Assembly (NCBI GenBank): GCA_902497025.1 | Contig: CABVDJ010000017.1 | Span: 1 to 41,614 of the forward strand | DNA length: 41,614 bases | Direction of reading: 5' to 3' | Source: an uncultured Collinsella sp. | Lineage (GTDB): Bacteria; Actinomycetota; Coriobacteriia; Coriobacteriales; Coriobacteriaceae | Shown: positions 31,758 to 40,540 of the stretch, in pieces | How the letters are laid out: each line of letters opens with the position of its first letter | How positions within the stretch are numbered: the stretch's first letter is position 1 | Position numbers and translations under genes: made by a program | The notes under the pieces: generated by a model | Seen by the model: only the letters and a program-made list of their open reading frames with translations | Told to the model about the DNA's origin: nothing | Database searches by the model: none

Positions 31758-33041
31758 TTAGCCCAAAACACCCGACAGGATCTCGATCAGACTGTCCACG
31801 TCGGCTTCCTCGCAGACGAGTGGCGGCAGGAAACGCAGCGTATGCGCACCCGTAGCGTTGATCACGGCACCGGCGGCCAGCGCGCGGGCAACAACACCAT
31901 GCGCGTCGCCCGCGGCATCATCCAAATCACAGCCGAGCATCAAGCCGCGACCACGTACCTCGGTCACGTGCGGCAGCTTGGCGAGCTTTGCCTCCATATA
32001 GGCACCCACCTTGGCAGCATGCTCGGCATAATCGCCACGCACAAGCGCGGAGAGCGTCGCGGCACACGCCGCGATGGCCAAGCAGCTACCGCCAAAGGTC
32101 GAGCCGTGGTCGCCCGGCTTAAACACGTCGGCAATCTCCTTCTTCGCCACGACGGCACCCATGGGCACGCCATCAGCAATGCCCTTGGCAAGGCTCATGA
32201 TGTCGGGCTCCACGCCATAGGTCTGGAACGCAAACGGCTTGCCGGAGCGGAAGATGCCGCACTGGACCTCGTCGGCGATAAGCACGGCGCCCACTTCGTG
32301 TGCCAGGTCGCGCGCCGTAGCCATAAACTCCTCGGTCATGGGATGCACACCGCTCTCACCCTGGATCGGCTCGAGCATCACGGCACAAATTTCGCTCCCC
32401 AGCTGCTTAAAGATCGCACGCAGCTCATCCACATCGTTGGGCGTGCAGGCCACAAAGCCACCCGGCAGCGGGCGGAAGCTGTCCTGCAGCCAATCCTGCA
32501 TGGTGGCGGCAATGGTCTCGAGCGTACGGCCGTGGAAGCCGCCGCGCATGCACACGATGGTGTTGCCGCCATTACCGGCACGCTTGGCGTACAGGCGCGC
32601 GAGCTTCATCGAGCCCTCGTTGGCCTCGGCGCCAGAGTTGGCAAAGAAGGTCTCCCAAACCTGCTCATCCGCAGCCGGGGCACCAAGAGCAGCTGCCGTG
32701 GTCTCATCGCCGGCGACAACGGCATCGGCAAGCACGCGCGCACCATCTACGTCGTCGTTAGCAAGCTTGGACAGCAGCGCCGCGACCTGTCCGCGCTGCT
32801 CGATGTAGAAGTAATTGGAGACATGCATGAGCTTTTTGGTCTGTGCCTCGAGCGCCGAGAGCACAGCCGGGTCGCCATGACCTAGGCTGCACACGCCGAT
32901 GCCGGCAAGAAAGTCGAGGTACTCACGGCCATCGTCGCCGGTGAGCTTCATGCCGTGACCCTCGACAAACTCGACCGGAGAGCGGCCAAAGGTATGCATA
33001 ACGTAATGGGATTCAAGCGATTGCTGAGCTGCAAGTGACAT
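31758..33041 (-). CDS. argD: Acetylornithine aminotransferase
   Basis: PLP-dependent transaminase that makes N-acetylornithine in arginine synthesis. It has 427 residues. The PLP-binding motifs are visible: FFANSGAEANEGSMKLAR, ADEVQCGIFRSGKPFAF and the lysine motif SLAKGIADGVPMGAV, followed by GSTFGGSCLAIAAC. Residues about 96-127 (LANDDVDGARVLADAVVAGD and on) form an Ala-rich insert that most ArgD proteins lack; the family is usually 380-410. It is the last gene of argC-argJ-argB-argD. Confidence 0.94.
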   Translation of the reverse strand: MSLAAQQSLESHYVMHTFGRSPVEFVEGHGMKLTGDDGREYLDFLAGIGVCSLGHGDPAVLSALEAQTKKLMHVSNYFYIEQRGQVAALLSKLANDDVDGARVLADAVVAGDETTAAALGAPAADEQVWETFFANSGAEANEGSMKLARLYAKRAGNGGNTIVCMRGGFHGRTLETIAATMQDWLQDSFRPLPGGFVACTPNDVDELRAIFKQLGSEICAVMLEPIQGESGVHPMTEEFMATARDLAHEVGAVLIADEVQCGIFRSGKPFAFQTYGVEPDIMSLAKGIADGVPMGAVVAKKEIADVFKPGDHGSTFGGSCLAIAACAATLSALVRGDYAEHAAKVGAYMEAKLAKLPHVTEVRGRGLMLGCDLDDAAGDAHGVVARALAAGAVINATGAHTLRFLPPLVCEEADVDSLIEILSGVLG

Positions 33042-33110
33042 GGGATGCCTTTCGTTGGGCGCCAGACGGCGCGGGGCTATGGGTGCAGGAATGGGGCGGC
33101 TGCGGGTCAG

Positions 33111-34091
33111 CTAGACCGTCTGAAGCTTCTCGACCTCGTCAAGGTTTTCGGTCAGACGCGCAGCAAACGTCGAAAGCGGATGCGGATGCGTATCGAACTC
33201 GTAAGCCGTCTCGGTGGAATGGATCACGGTGCCGACGCCGGCATCGGTCAGCAGCTCCAGGAGCAGCGAATGCGGCGTAGTACCGTTAATGATGTGGGCA
33301 CGAAATACGCCGCCGGTAAGCGCATCGACAGCCGCACGCAGCTTGGGAATCATGCCCTTATCGACCTCGCCGCCGTAGAGCATTTCGTTGACCTCGTCGA
33401 GCGTTAGGTTGGAGATAAGCGAGTCCTTGTCGCTAAAGTCCTTGTACAGGCCATCGACGTCGGTCAAAAAGATTGCCTTATGCGCGTGGAGCGCCGCGGC
33501 AACGGCACCGGCGGCGGTATCGGCGTTGATGTTGAAGAAACCGCCGTCCTCCCCCGCCGCGACGGTAGCGATGACGGGGATGTACTCGCTATCGAGTAAG
33601 CGCTCGATATAGTCGGTGTTGACGTGCGTCACTTTGCCCACGCGACCGAGCTCGGGGTCGAGCGGCTCGGCGATGAGCGTGCCGGCATCGCTGCCCGACA
33701 CGCCCACGGCCAGGTTGCCGTGGTGGTTGATGGCAGCAACCAGCTCCTGGTTAACCTTGCCGCCCAGCACCTCGCGCACGATATCCATAGTCGCCGGCGT
33801 GGTCACGCGCTGGCCGTTCTTAAACTCGACGGGAATATCGTAATGGCTCAGCGCCTCGTTGATAGCCTTGCCGCCGCCATGCACGATGACGGGGCGCATA
33901 CCGATGATCTTGAGCAAAACGATGTCGCTCATCACGTCGCGGCGCAGCTGCTCGTCAACCATGGCTGCTCCGCCATATTTGATAACAACCGTCTTGCCGG
34001 TCAGGTTTTTAATCCACGGCAGTGCTTCGAACAGCAGCTGCGCGGTTGCTTCGTTGGATTCGCTCGAACGACAATCGCGTGCGAATTTCAT
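33111..34091 (-). CDS. argB: Acetylglutamate kinase
   Basis: Phosphorylates N-acetylglutamate, the usual point of arginine feedback. The protein is 326 residues. Motifs: KTVVIKYGGAAM near residues 32-43, PVIVHGGGKAINEAL, the NAG-binding INHHGNLAVGVSGSDAG, and NINADTAAGAVAAAL, then KGMIPKLRAAVDALTGGV. A tail of about 35 residues after GTVIHS is unusual. The N-terminal mobile helix expected of arginine-sensitive enzymes is plausible (residues 1-28). ATG 34091 has GAGG at good spacing; a longer start at 34151 is unsupported. It lies between argJ and argD. Confidence 0.95.
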   Translation of the reverse strand: MKFARDCRSSESNEATAQLLFEALPWIKNLTGKTVVIKYGGAAMVDEQLRRDVMSDIVLLKIIGMRPVIVHGGGKAINEALSHYDIPVEFKNGQRVTTPATMDIVREVLGGKVNQELVAAINHHGNLAVGVSGSDAGTLIAEPLDPELGRVGKVTHVNTDYIERLLDSEYIPVIATVAAGEDGGFFNINADTAAGAVAAALHAHKAIFLTDVDGLYKDFSDKDSLISNLTLDEVNEMLYGGEVDKGMIPKLRAAVDALTGGVFRAHIINGTTPHSLLLELLTDAGVGTVIHSTETAYEFDTHPHPLSTFAARLTENLDEVEKLQTV

Positions 34092-34172
34092 AATCTGCCT
34101 CGTCTTTCGTATCGTTATCGCGCCGTGCTCCACTGTCCGCAATCGCGGCAAGATGCGCAGCGCGCCTGGAAT

Positions 34173-35441
34173 CTAGGAACGGTAGTCGCCGTTGATGGAG
34201 ATGTACTCGTGCGTGAGGTCGCAGGTCCACACGGTCGTTGCCGCGTCGCCTGCGCCCAGGTCGGCCGAGATCACGATCTCGGGCGCCTCAAAACGTCGCA
34301 GAGCCTCGTCCTCGTCAAAGGGAACAGTCAGACCGTCGCGACAGACAGGCATGCCCATCATGTCGATGGAAACGTCTTCCTGATTAAACTTCACGCCGCA
34401 CTTGCCGAGCGCCATGGCAACGCGGCCCCAGTTGCAGTCGTGGCCAGCGATGCAGGTCTTGACGAGCGGCGAGTTGGCGACGGCACGGGCGGCGATATCG
34501 GCTTCCTCGTCGTTGGCGGCGCCGGTAATGTTAACCGTCACGAGCTTTGACGCACCCTCGCCATCGGCCGCGATGTTGCGCGCCAGGCTCTCGCACACCT
34601 CGTGCACGGCAAAGGCCAACTCGTCAAAGGCGTCAGTGCCCTCGACGATGGCCTCGGCATCTGCGGCAGCAGCGCCAGAAGCAAGCATGATGCAGGTGTC
34701 GTTGGTCGAGGTGTCGGAATCGACCGTTACCTTGTTAAAGGTCTGCTTGACGGTCGAGAGCAGCAGGGCATGAAGTGCCGCAGGCTCGACGGGGGCATCG
34801 GTGGTGATAACTGCGATCATGGTGGCCATGTTGGGCATGATCATGCCCGAGCCCTTGCACATTCCGCCCACCGTATAGACATTGCCCGCATGACCCGCAG
34901 CCTCGCTGACGTAGGACACGGCGTACTCCTTGGAGTGCGTGTCGGTCGTCATGATGGCGCGAGCGGCATCGGCGCCACCGTGGGCGGAGAGCGCCTCGTA
35001 GGCAGCAGGAATGGCTGTCTCAAACGTGTCGATCGGCAGAATCTGGCCAATCACACCCGTGGAGGCAACCAGGATCTGCTGGGGTTCGCAGCCGATAACC
35101 TGCGATGCGATGTTGCAGGTCTCGCGCGCGCAGGCAAGGCCGGTCTCGCCCGTGGCGGCGTTCGCGTTGCCGGAGTTGATTGAAACACCGGCGATGATAC
35201 CGTAGCCCTTGTCCGCACCGCCCAGGTTGGCACGGCTCACCTGCACGGGCGCCGCGCAAAAGCGGTTGGTCGTAAACACGCCGGCGCCGGGACAGGGTTT
35301 ATCGGGCATGACGAGCGCATAGTCTAAGCGCTCGGGATTCTTCCGGAATCCCGCATGGATGCCTGCGGCCTTAAAGCCGGCCGCTGCCGTAACGCCACCC
35401 TCGACGGCGCGAATCTTGATATCAATCAGGTCGGTATTCAT
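34173..35441 (-). CDS. argJ: Glutamate N-acetyltransferase / amino-acid acetyltransferase
   Basis: Moves the acetyl group from N-acetylornithine to glutamate, which makes the arginine pathway cyclic; bifunctional forms can also use acetyl-CoA. The 422-residue precursor cleaves itself into two chains. The cleavage site is GMIMPNMATMIAV with Thr207 as nucleophile. The beta chain has DSDTSTNDTCIMLA, and the N-terminal half has INSGNANAATGETG and STGVIGQILP. The C-terminus GDYRS is usual. It lies 134 bp after argC. AAGGAG is 11 bases before the ATG. Confidence 0.96.
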   Translation of the reverse strand: MNTDLIDIKIRAVEGGVTAAAGFKAAGIHAGFRKNPERLDYALVMPDKPCPGAGVFTTNRFCAAPVQVSRANLGGADKGYGIIAGVSINSGNANAATGETGLACARETCNIASQVIGCEPQQILVASTGVIGQILPIDTFETAIPAAYEALSAHGGADAARAIMTTDTHSKEYAVSYVSEAAGHAGNVYTVGGMCKGSGMIMPNMATMIAVITTDAPVEPAALHALLLSTVKQTFNKVTVDSDTSTNDTCIMLASGAAAADAEAIVEGTDAFDELAFAVHEVCESLARNIAADGEGASKLVTVNITGAANDEEADIAARAVANSPLVKTCIAGHDCNWGRVAMALGKCGVKFNQEDVSIDMMGMPVCRDGLTVPFDEDEALRRFEAPEIVISADLGAGDAATTVWTCDLTHEYISINGDYRS

Positions 35442-35575
35442 CGTCTTTATGACTCCTTATGTCAAACAAAAAACGGACATCGGTTGGTGCGCCATGCCAG
35501 TCGTAATCATGAGACCAGCTTAAGAGTGGCGCCCCACTCGATGCCCGACTACCAAATCGTTAACAATCGAATGTG

Positions 35576-36646
35576 CTACACCGGGCACGCCACTGTGGGC
35601 AAGCCTCGTCGCTCGTCAAAGCCAAAGACGATATTGGCGCACTGGACTGCTTGGCCCGCAGCGCCCTTGCACAGATTGTCGATGGCGCCCGTCGCCACCA
35701 GCACGCCTGCGCGCTTGTTGAGCGCGAGGCCAATCTGGGCGGCGTTGGTGCCGACGACCGAAGCCGTCTTGGGCTGCTGGTCGGCGTCGAGCACGCGCAC
35801 AAAGGTGCGACCGGCATAGAACTGCTTGTAATAGTCGACAACGTCCTCAAGAGCCAGGGAGTCGATGGCCTGCGGCGTGAGCGGCAGCGTCACCGTGGAG
35901 AGCAGGCCACGCTTGAGCGGTGCCAGATGCGGGGTAAAGACGATGCGATCGGTCAGGCCAAGGATTTGCTCAATCTCGGGCGTATGACGATGCTTGCCTA
36001 CGCCATAGGCCTCCAAGTTCTCGTCGGCGCTGCAAAAATGCGTACGAGCGTTGCAGGACTTGCCGGCACCCGTTACACCGCTGATGGCATCGACGATCAC
36101 GGGACCGTTCTCGGCCACCCAGCCCGCACGCACGGCAGGAGCGGCAGCAAGGCTCGTTGCGGTGGGATAGCAACCGGCGCAGGCGACCAGCACGGGTTTG
36201 CCGTCGGCATGGCTGGAAGCAGCGGTCTCTAAGTCCTGGCAGAACAGCTCGGGGAGGCCGAAAGCACGCGTCTTGAGCAGCTCGGGGCTCGTATGCGCGG
36301 CGGCATACCACGCCTCGAACACGGCCGGATCGCTCAGACGGTAGTCGGCAGACAAATCGAAGCAGGAAACGCCTGCGGCAAGGAGCGCGGGCACCTGTGC
36401 CATGGCAGCCGTGTGCGGCACGGCAAGAAAAACCGCATCGCAGCTCTTGAGCTCGGGGGCGTCGTGCGTGGTAAAAACCAGATCGCTCACGCCGGCAAAG
36501 CTCGGATAGACCGAAGACAGCGGCCGGCCGGCATCGGCGTTGGACGTAATGGCAACAAGTTCAAACTCGGGATGGCCGAGCACGAGGCGAATGAGCTCGG
36601 CTCCGGCATATCCAGCCGCGCCGACGATTCCAACCTTCAATGACAT
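35576..36646 (-). CDS. argC: N-acetyl-gamma-glutamyl-phosphate reductase
   Basis: NADPH-dependent reductase, third step of arginine synthesis. It has 356 residues. The dinucleotide-binding start is VGIVGAAGYAGAELIRLV. The catalytic cysteine is Cys159 in ACAGCYPTAT, and VTPHLAPLKRG-type sequence (FTPHLAPLKRGLLST) follows later with the conserved His. The C-terminal DNLCKGAAGQAVQ is typical. AAGGAG lies six bases before the ATG. It heads the argCJBD operon behind ArgR-like boxes. Confidence 0.96.
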   Translation of the reverse strand: MSLKVGIVGAAGYAGAELIRLVLGHPEFELVAITSNADAGRPLSSVYPSFAGVSDLVFTTHDAPELKSCDAVFLAVPHTAAMAQVPALLAAGVSCFDLSADYRLSDPAVFEAWYAAAHTSPELLKTRAFGLPELFCQDLETAASSHADGKPVLVACAGCYPTATSLAAAPAVRAGWVAENGPVIVDAISGVTGAGKSCNARTHFCSADENLEAYGVGKHRHTPEIEQILGLTDRIVFTPHLAPLKRGLLSTVTLPLTPQAIDSLALEDVVDYYKQFYAGRTFVRVLDADQQPKTASVVGTNAAQIGLALNKRAGVLVATGAIDNLCKGAAGQAVQCANIVFGFDERRGLPTVACPV

Positions 36647-36731
36647 ATCAGACTCCTTGTCTGCGATTTATGCACCGATGCGCATTTCGCAGTGGTCGTT
36701 ATGAAGTGGGTTGAAACTTTAGCACCAAAAG

Positions 36732-36770
36732 ATGCATGAACACGTAAATGGCTTGCATATTCATGCATTG
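36732..36770. promoter_or_regulatory. ArgR-like boxes before argC
   Basis: ATGCATGAA (36732-36740) and TTCATGCAT (36760-36768) form an inverted pair. The second site also holds the palindrome TGCAT-ATTC-ATGCA (36754-36767). This is close to the ATGCAT-type ARG boxes known before argC in actinobacteria. No argR gene is in the window; binding is inferred. The stretch lies 86-124 bp before the argC start. Confidence 0.6.
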
Positions 36771-36812
36771 AAACATTCCCGACACATTCGCTTGAAGGAA
36801 TTGACAAATGGA

Positions 36813-36866
36813 GCGGGCCCCGTATTGACCGGCACTCCTTACGGTGCCGGGCAACACGGGGCCCGC
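36813..36866. terminator. Large perfect hairpin upstream of argC
   Basis: GCGGGCCCCGT (36813-36823) pairs with ACGGGGCCCGC (36856-36866), and inside it CCGGCAC (36829-36835) with GTGCCGG (36844-36850). No T run follows. It probably ends the transcript of the upstream oxidase-like genes and shields argC from them. Confidence 0.6.
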
Positions 36867-36903
36867 CCATGCGAAAACTAAGTTGTTAGGATGAGCCAGC
36901 TGG

Positions 36904-37314
36904 CTAGAGCTCGACCGGCACCCATTCGTCGTGATTGCAGATAAAAGCCTCGGGATCCTCGACGCTAAAGAAGACGAGCGTGGGGTCGTTAGGCCCCTCA
37001 TAGTGCTCGCCCAGGTGCTCTAGATGCTTCCACCCGGCTTCGCGCATTTCGCTCGAAGCCCGGTCATCCAGACCCGCACGCCCGCGCAGGATCAACCAAC
37101 CATGGCCCGGCCACCAACTCGTGGCCTCAAAGCGCTGGTTTTGCAGAAGCTCTTGCCACACATCTTTGGTGCGCGCCGTCACAAACCACAGCTTGCCGTC
37201 CTGAATCTGTGCAAACGAGAACGGACGCACATGTGGCTGCCCGTCCACGCTTGTCGCCAGATACCACGCCGGCACCGACGTCAAATACTCCAAAACCGTA
37301 TTCAATCCGTCCAC
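36904..37314 (-). CDS. Pyridoxamine 5'-phosphate oxidase-like flavin protein
   Basis: Small split-barrel protein of 136 residues of the PNPOx-like family; many bind FMN or F420, but the reaction is unknown. Core: VPAWYLATSVDGQPHVRPFS, FAQIQDGKLWFVTARTKDVW, then GWLILRGRAGLDD. It resembles the next gene upstream (37359-37805) along its whole length, so the two are tandem paralogues separated by 44 bp. Confidence 0.8.
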   Translation of the reverse strand: MDGLNTVLEYLTSVPAWYLATSVDGQPHVRPFSFAQIQDGKLWFVTARTKDVWQELLQNQRFEATSWWPGHGWLILRGRAGLDDRASSEMREAGWKHLEHLGEHYEGPNDPTLVFFSVEDPEAFICNHDEWVPVEL

Positions 37315-37358
37315 GTTTCCTCCTGTACTAGCTAGTTTGGGAGCCTGGTTTGTGTGAG

Positions 37359-37805
37359 CTAGAGCTCCAGGCGCTCCTCGCTGCCGTCGATATCGCAGAA
37401 CCGCGCGGCGATGTTGCGGACCGAGAAGAACGCAAGGCGGCCGTCGTTGGCACTATCGTGTTGCTCGCCAATGCCCACCATGTGCTTAAAACACGCTTGA
37501 CGCACCTTGTCGCTCGCAACTGCGTCGTCCTCAAGTGCGGCCTCGCCGGTCAACACGATCCAGCACTCCCCCGGCTTCCAGCCCGATACCTCAAACTTGG
37601 GATTCGCGCTCAGCTCCGCCCACACATCCTTGTCGCGCGACGTGCAAAACCACAACTTACCGTCATCGACCATGGCAAACGAAAACGGCCTCACGCGAGG
37701 CTGATGCCCGTCGGCCACATCGGTCGTGGCCAGATACCACGCCGGAATGCGCCTGAGATACGAACAGGCGCGCTCAAGCTGAGCCGTGCGGTCGTTGTCG
37801 GTCAT
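37359..37805 (-). CDS. Pyridoxamine 5'-phosphate oxidase-like flavin protein (paralogue)
   Basis: 148 residues. Core: IPAWYLATTDVADGHQPRVR, PFSFAMVDDGKLWFCTSRDK, and GECWIVLTGEAALEDD, with the same order and spacing as its neighbour. The N-terminus has about ten more residues than the neighbour. The function is unknown. It lies 30 bp downstream of ecfT, so it may be read from the ribU-ecf transcript. Confidence 0.8.
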   Translation of the reverse strand: MTDNDRTAQLERACSYLRRIPAWYLATTDVADGHQPRVRPFSFAMVDDGKLWFCTSRDKDVWAELSANPKFEVSGWKPGECWIVLTGEAALEDDAVASDKVRQACFKHMVGIGEQHDSANDGRLAFFSVRNIAARFCDIDGSEERLEL

Positions 37806-37835
37806 AGGGACCCCTTTCTTGCGCTCGAATCGCGC

Positions 37836-38636
37836 CTAAACAAGTTGAAGGTTGATGACGATGACGCAGATGAGCAGCAACGCCGTCACCACCGCCACCA
37901 ACGCATCGCCGCGACCAAATGCAAGCGCATGCAGGCGCGTGCGGCCCTGCTCGCCGTGATAGCAGCGTGCATCCATGGCAGCAGACAGCGTCTCGGCATG
38001 GCGGAACACGCCGGTGAACAGCGGAATCGCCACACTGCCAAGCATACGCACGCCGCCGAGCGGGCCTCCCGTCACGCGCGCACCGCGGCTCGCCTGCGCA
38101 TCGACCGTCTGTTTCATCTCAGTGGCAAACTGCGGCATAAAGCGCAGCGCGATACCCATAATCATGCCGAGCTCGTGCACCGGAAGCCCCACGCGTGCAA
38201 ATGGTGCGAGCAGGCGCTCAAAACCCGCGGTGAGGTCGAGCGTCGGTGTGGTGAGTGTAATGGCGCTCATGCCGGCCATCATCAACGTCAGACGGCACGC
38301 CATAAACGCCGCAGAACGCAGCGAGCCCTCGCTCACCTGCAAAAAGCCAAGCTGCCACAGGGTGCGGCCACTCTGGTCGGAAAACAGGTTGAGTACCGCG
38401 ACCACGACGACGATTGCCAGCAGCGGCGCCATCGACGACAGAACGCGACGAACCGGCACCCGAGACACGGCATAGGTCAGCACAACGAAAATTGCGACCG
38501 GGGCCAGTCCGCGGAAGCTGCTGACTGTGAGCGTCGTGATCAGAAACACAAAGCCCAGGAGCAACTTAGTTCGCGGGTCCAGGCGGTGGATCGCACTATC
38601 GCCGGGATAGTAGCTGCCAAACGAAAACGCCTCCAT
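37836..38636 (-). CDS. ecfT: ECF transporter transmembrane subunit EcfT
   Basis: Scaffold membrane protein of the energy-coupling factor vitamin transporter; it links the ATPases to the substrate-binding S subunit. It has 266 residues with about five to six hydrophobic segments. The N-terminal HRLDPRTKLLLGFVF is the family signature, and the cytoplasmic coupling helix has ASRGARVTGG, close to the A-R-G motif. Its ATG overlaps the ecfA stop (TAATG), which couples their translation. Confidence 0.93.
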   Translation of the reverse strand: MEAFSFGSYYPGDSAIHRLDPRTKLLLGFVFLITTLTVSSFRGLAPVAIFVVLTYAVSRVPVRRVLSSMAPLLAIVVVVAVLNLFSDQSGRTLWQLGFLQVSEGSLRSAAFMACRLTLMMAGMSAITLTTPTLDLTAGFERLLAPFARVGLPVHELGMIMGIALRFMPQFATEMKQTVDAQASRGARVTGGPLGGVRMLGSVAIPLFTGVFRHAETLSAAMDARCYHGEQGRTRLHALAFGRGDALVAVVTALLLICVIVINLQLV

Positions 38637-40540
38637 TAGCAGCCCTCCTCTCGCGCGACCGTCTTGGATTTAGCAATGTCCGCGACGTTAGAAGGACCGC
38701 CCGAGCGACCGATCAGCAAATTTGCCAACTCGTCGGCCAACAACTCAACCGTATAGAGCCCGCCGCGACGCAGCGGCACGCCCACCTCCGTAAGCGCCAG
38801 CGCCATACGCTGGGCGGCGGGAACGCCCAAGCCGATCGACTTGAGCTCATCGGCATGCGCAAACACCTGCGCGGGGGTTCCCTCGGCAAACACCGCGCCT
38901 TCGTTCATTACGACGATGCGGTCGCAGCAATTGGCCAGGTCATCCATGCTGTGCGAAACCATGACAACGGTCAGGCCCTCGCGATGGAGCCGATCGATGA
39001 GCCCTAGGAAATCCCTGCGGGCAGCCGGATCGAGCCCCGCCATGGGTTCATCGAGCACCAGGACTTCGGGCTCCATGGCGAGCACGCCGGCGAATGCCAC
39101 ACGCCGTTGCTGACCGCCCGAAAGCTCAAAGGGACTCTTGTCGCCGACCGTGGAAAGATCGAGGCCCACGCGCGAGAGCGATGACTCGACACGACGGTCG
39201 ACTTCATCTTGCGGCAAGCCAAGGCTGTGCGGACCAAACGCCACGTCCCGCGCCACGGTTGCGGCAAACAGCTGACGCTCAGGATACTGAAACACCACGC
39301 CGACATTGGCCTTAACCGCAGCGGCGTCTTTCTTGTTTGATAGGTCGAGCCCCAGCGCGCAAACGCTTCCCTCCTGGGGACGAATCAAACCGTTGAGATG
39401 CTGGACCAGCGTCGACTTACCCGAACCGGTATGACCTGCCAAACCCAGGAACTCGCCGCGACGCACCGTCAGCGATACATCGCGCAGCGCCCACGGGCTG
39501 CTGGGGTCGTTTCCCCAGAGAGCCTGTTTGTTCGATTTGCCCGCAGTGGCCGAGCGCTTATGCCAGCGGCGGCGCTCGCGCGGACTGAGCGAATAACTGT
39601 ACGAAACACGGGATAGCTCGATGACGGGCTCCGACGCGTTGCCCTCGTTGTCTACCGGAACAGTGCCGTCAGCGATTTCCAACTGGGATACGGAAGACTG
39701 CCCCGCGATGTCTGCCCCACTTCGCTCGGCATAAGCCTGCGCAATCTCGGCGACCATATCCGCCTCACGCACCTGTGCGCAAACGGGCACGCCCTTCGCA
39801 CGAAGCGACCTGCCCAGACAGCACGACGCCGGCATATCCAGGTTGAGCTGCGCAAGTTCGTCTGCCCGCGTCAAGATTTCCTCGGGCTTACCGAGCATGG
39901 CAACGCGCCCCGCCCGAAACACCGCGACACGATCGGCCTCGGCGGCCTCTTCCATAAAGTGCGTAATCATCACGATGGTCATGCCGCGAGCGTGCAACGC
40001 GCGGCAAGCCTTCATGAGGCCCTTGCGTCCACGCGGATCGAGCATCGAGGAAGCCTCGTCCAATATGAGCACGCGCGGTTCCATGGCGAGCACGCCGGCA
40101 AGCGCCACGCGCTGCTTTTGGCCGCCCGAAAGCGCATGGGTCTCGTGGCACTCAAAGCCCACCAGGCCCACGCCCTTCAGCGCCTCGCGTACGCGCTGCG
40201 CAATTTGCGCCGATGGCACGCCAAGGTTTTCGGGACCAAACGCAACGTCATCTTCGACAAGCGTTGCCACCAGCTGATCATCGGGATTCTGGAATACCAT
40301 GCCCGCGGTCGAGCGAATGTCGTAGACCAGCTCGGGATCGGACGCATCCATGCCGTTAATGCGCACCGTGCCCGCATCGGGCTGCAGCAGCGCATTCAGA
40401 TGCTTGGCAAACGTCGACTTGCCCGACCCATTGCCACCGAGGATGCAGAAAAACTCGCCGTCCTCGATATTCAGATCGACGCCGTCGAGCGCCGGTGCGG
40501 CACCGTCATAACTAAAGAAAACGCCCCGACACTCAATCAT
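38636..40540 (-). CDS. ecfA: ECF transporter ATPases EcfA and EcfA' in one polypeptide
   Basis: Two ABC ATPase domains in 634 residues. Domain 1: Walker A GGNGSGKST (35-43), the signature LSGGQKQRV and Walker B VLILDEASSMLD. Domain 2: Walker A GHTGSGKST (369-377), LSGGQQRRV and VLVLDEPMAGLD. Both have catalytic Glu after the Walker B Asp. A linker rich in Ala and Ser (about 270-340) joins them. In most ECF operons the two ATPases are separate genes. The start overlaps the ribU stop (ATGA). Confidence 0.94.
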   Translation of the reverse strand: MIECRGVFFSYDGAAPALDGVDLNIEDGEFFCILGGNGSGKSTFAKHLNALLQPDAGTVRINGMDASDPELVYDIRSTAGMVFQNPDDQLVATLVEDDVAFGPENLGVPSAQIAQRVREALKGVGLVGFECHETHALSGGQKQRVALAGVLAMEPRVLILDEASSMLDPRGRKGLMKACRALHARGMTIVMITHFMEEAAEADRVAVFRAGRVAMLGKPEEILTRADELAQLNLDMPASCCLGRSLRAKGVPVCAQVREADMVAEIAQAYAERSGADIAGQSSVSQLEIADGTVPVDNEGNASEPVIELSRVSYSYSLSPRERRRWHKRSATAGKSNKQALWGNDPSSPWALRDVSLTVRRGEFLGLAGHTGSGKSTLVQHLNGLIRPQEGSVCALGLDLSNKKDAAAVKANVGVVFQYPERQLFAATVARDVAFGPHSLGLPQDEVDRRVESSLSRVGLDLSTVGDKSPFELSGGQQRRVAFAGVLAMEPEVLVLDEPMAGLDPAARRDFLGLIDRLHREGLTVVMVSHSMDDLANCCDRIVVMNEGAVFAEGTPAQVFAHADELKSIGLGVPAAQRMALALTEVGVPLRRGGLYTVELLADELANLLIGRSGGPSNVADIAKSKTVAREEGC

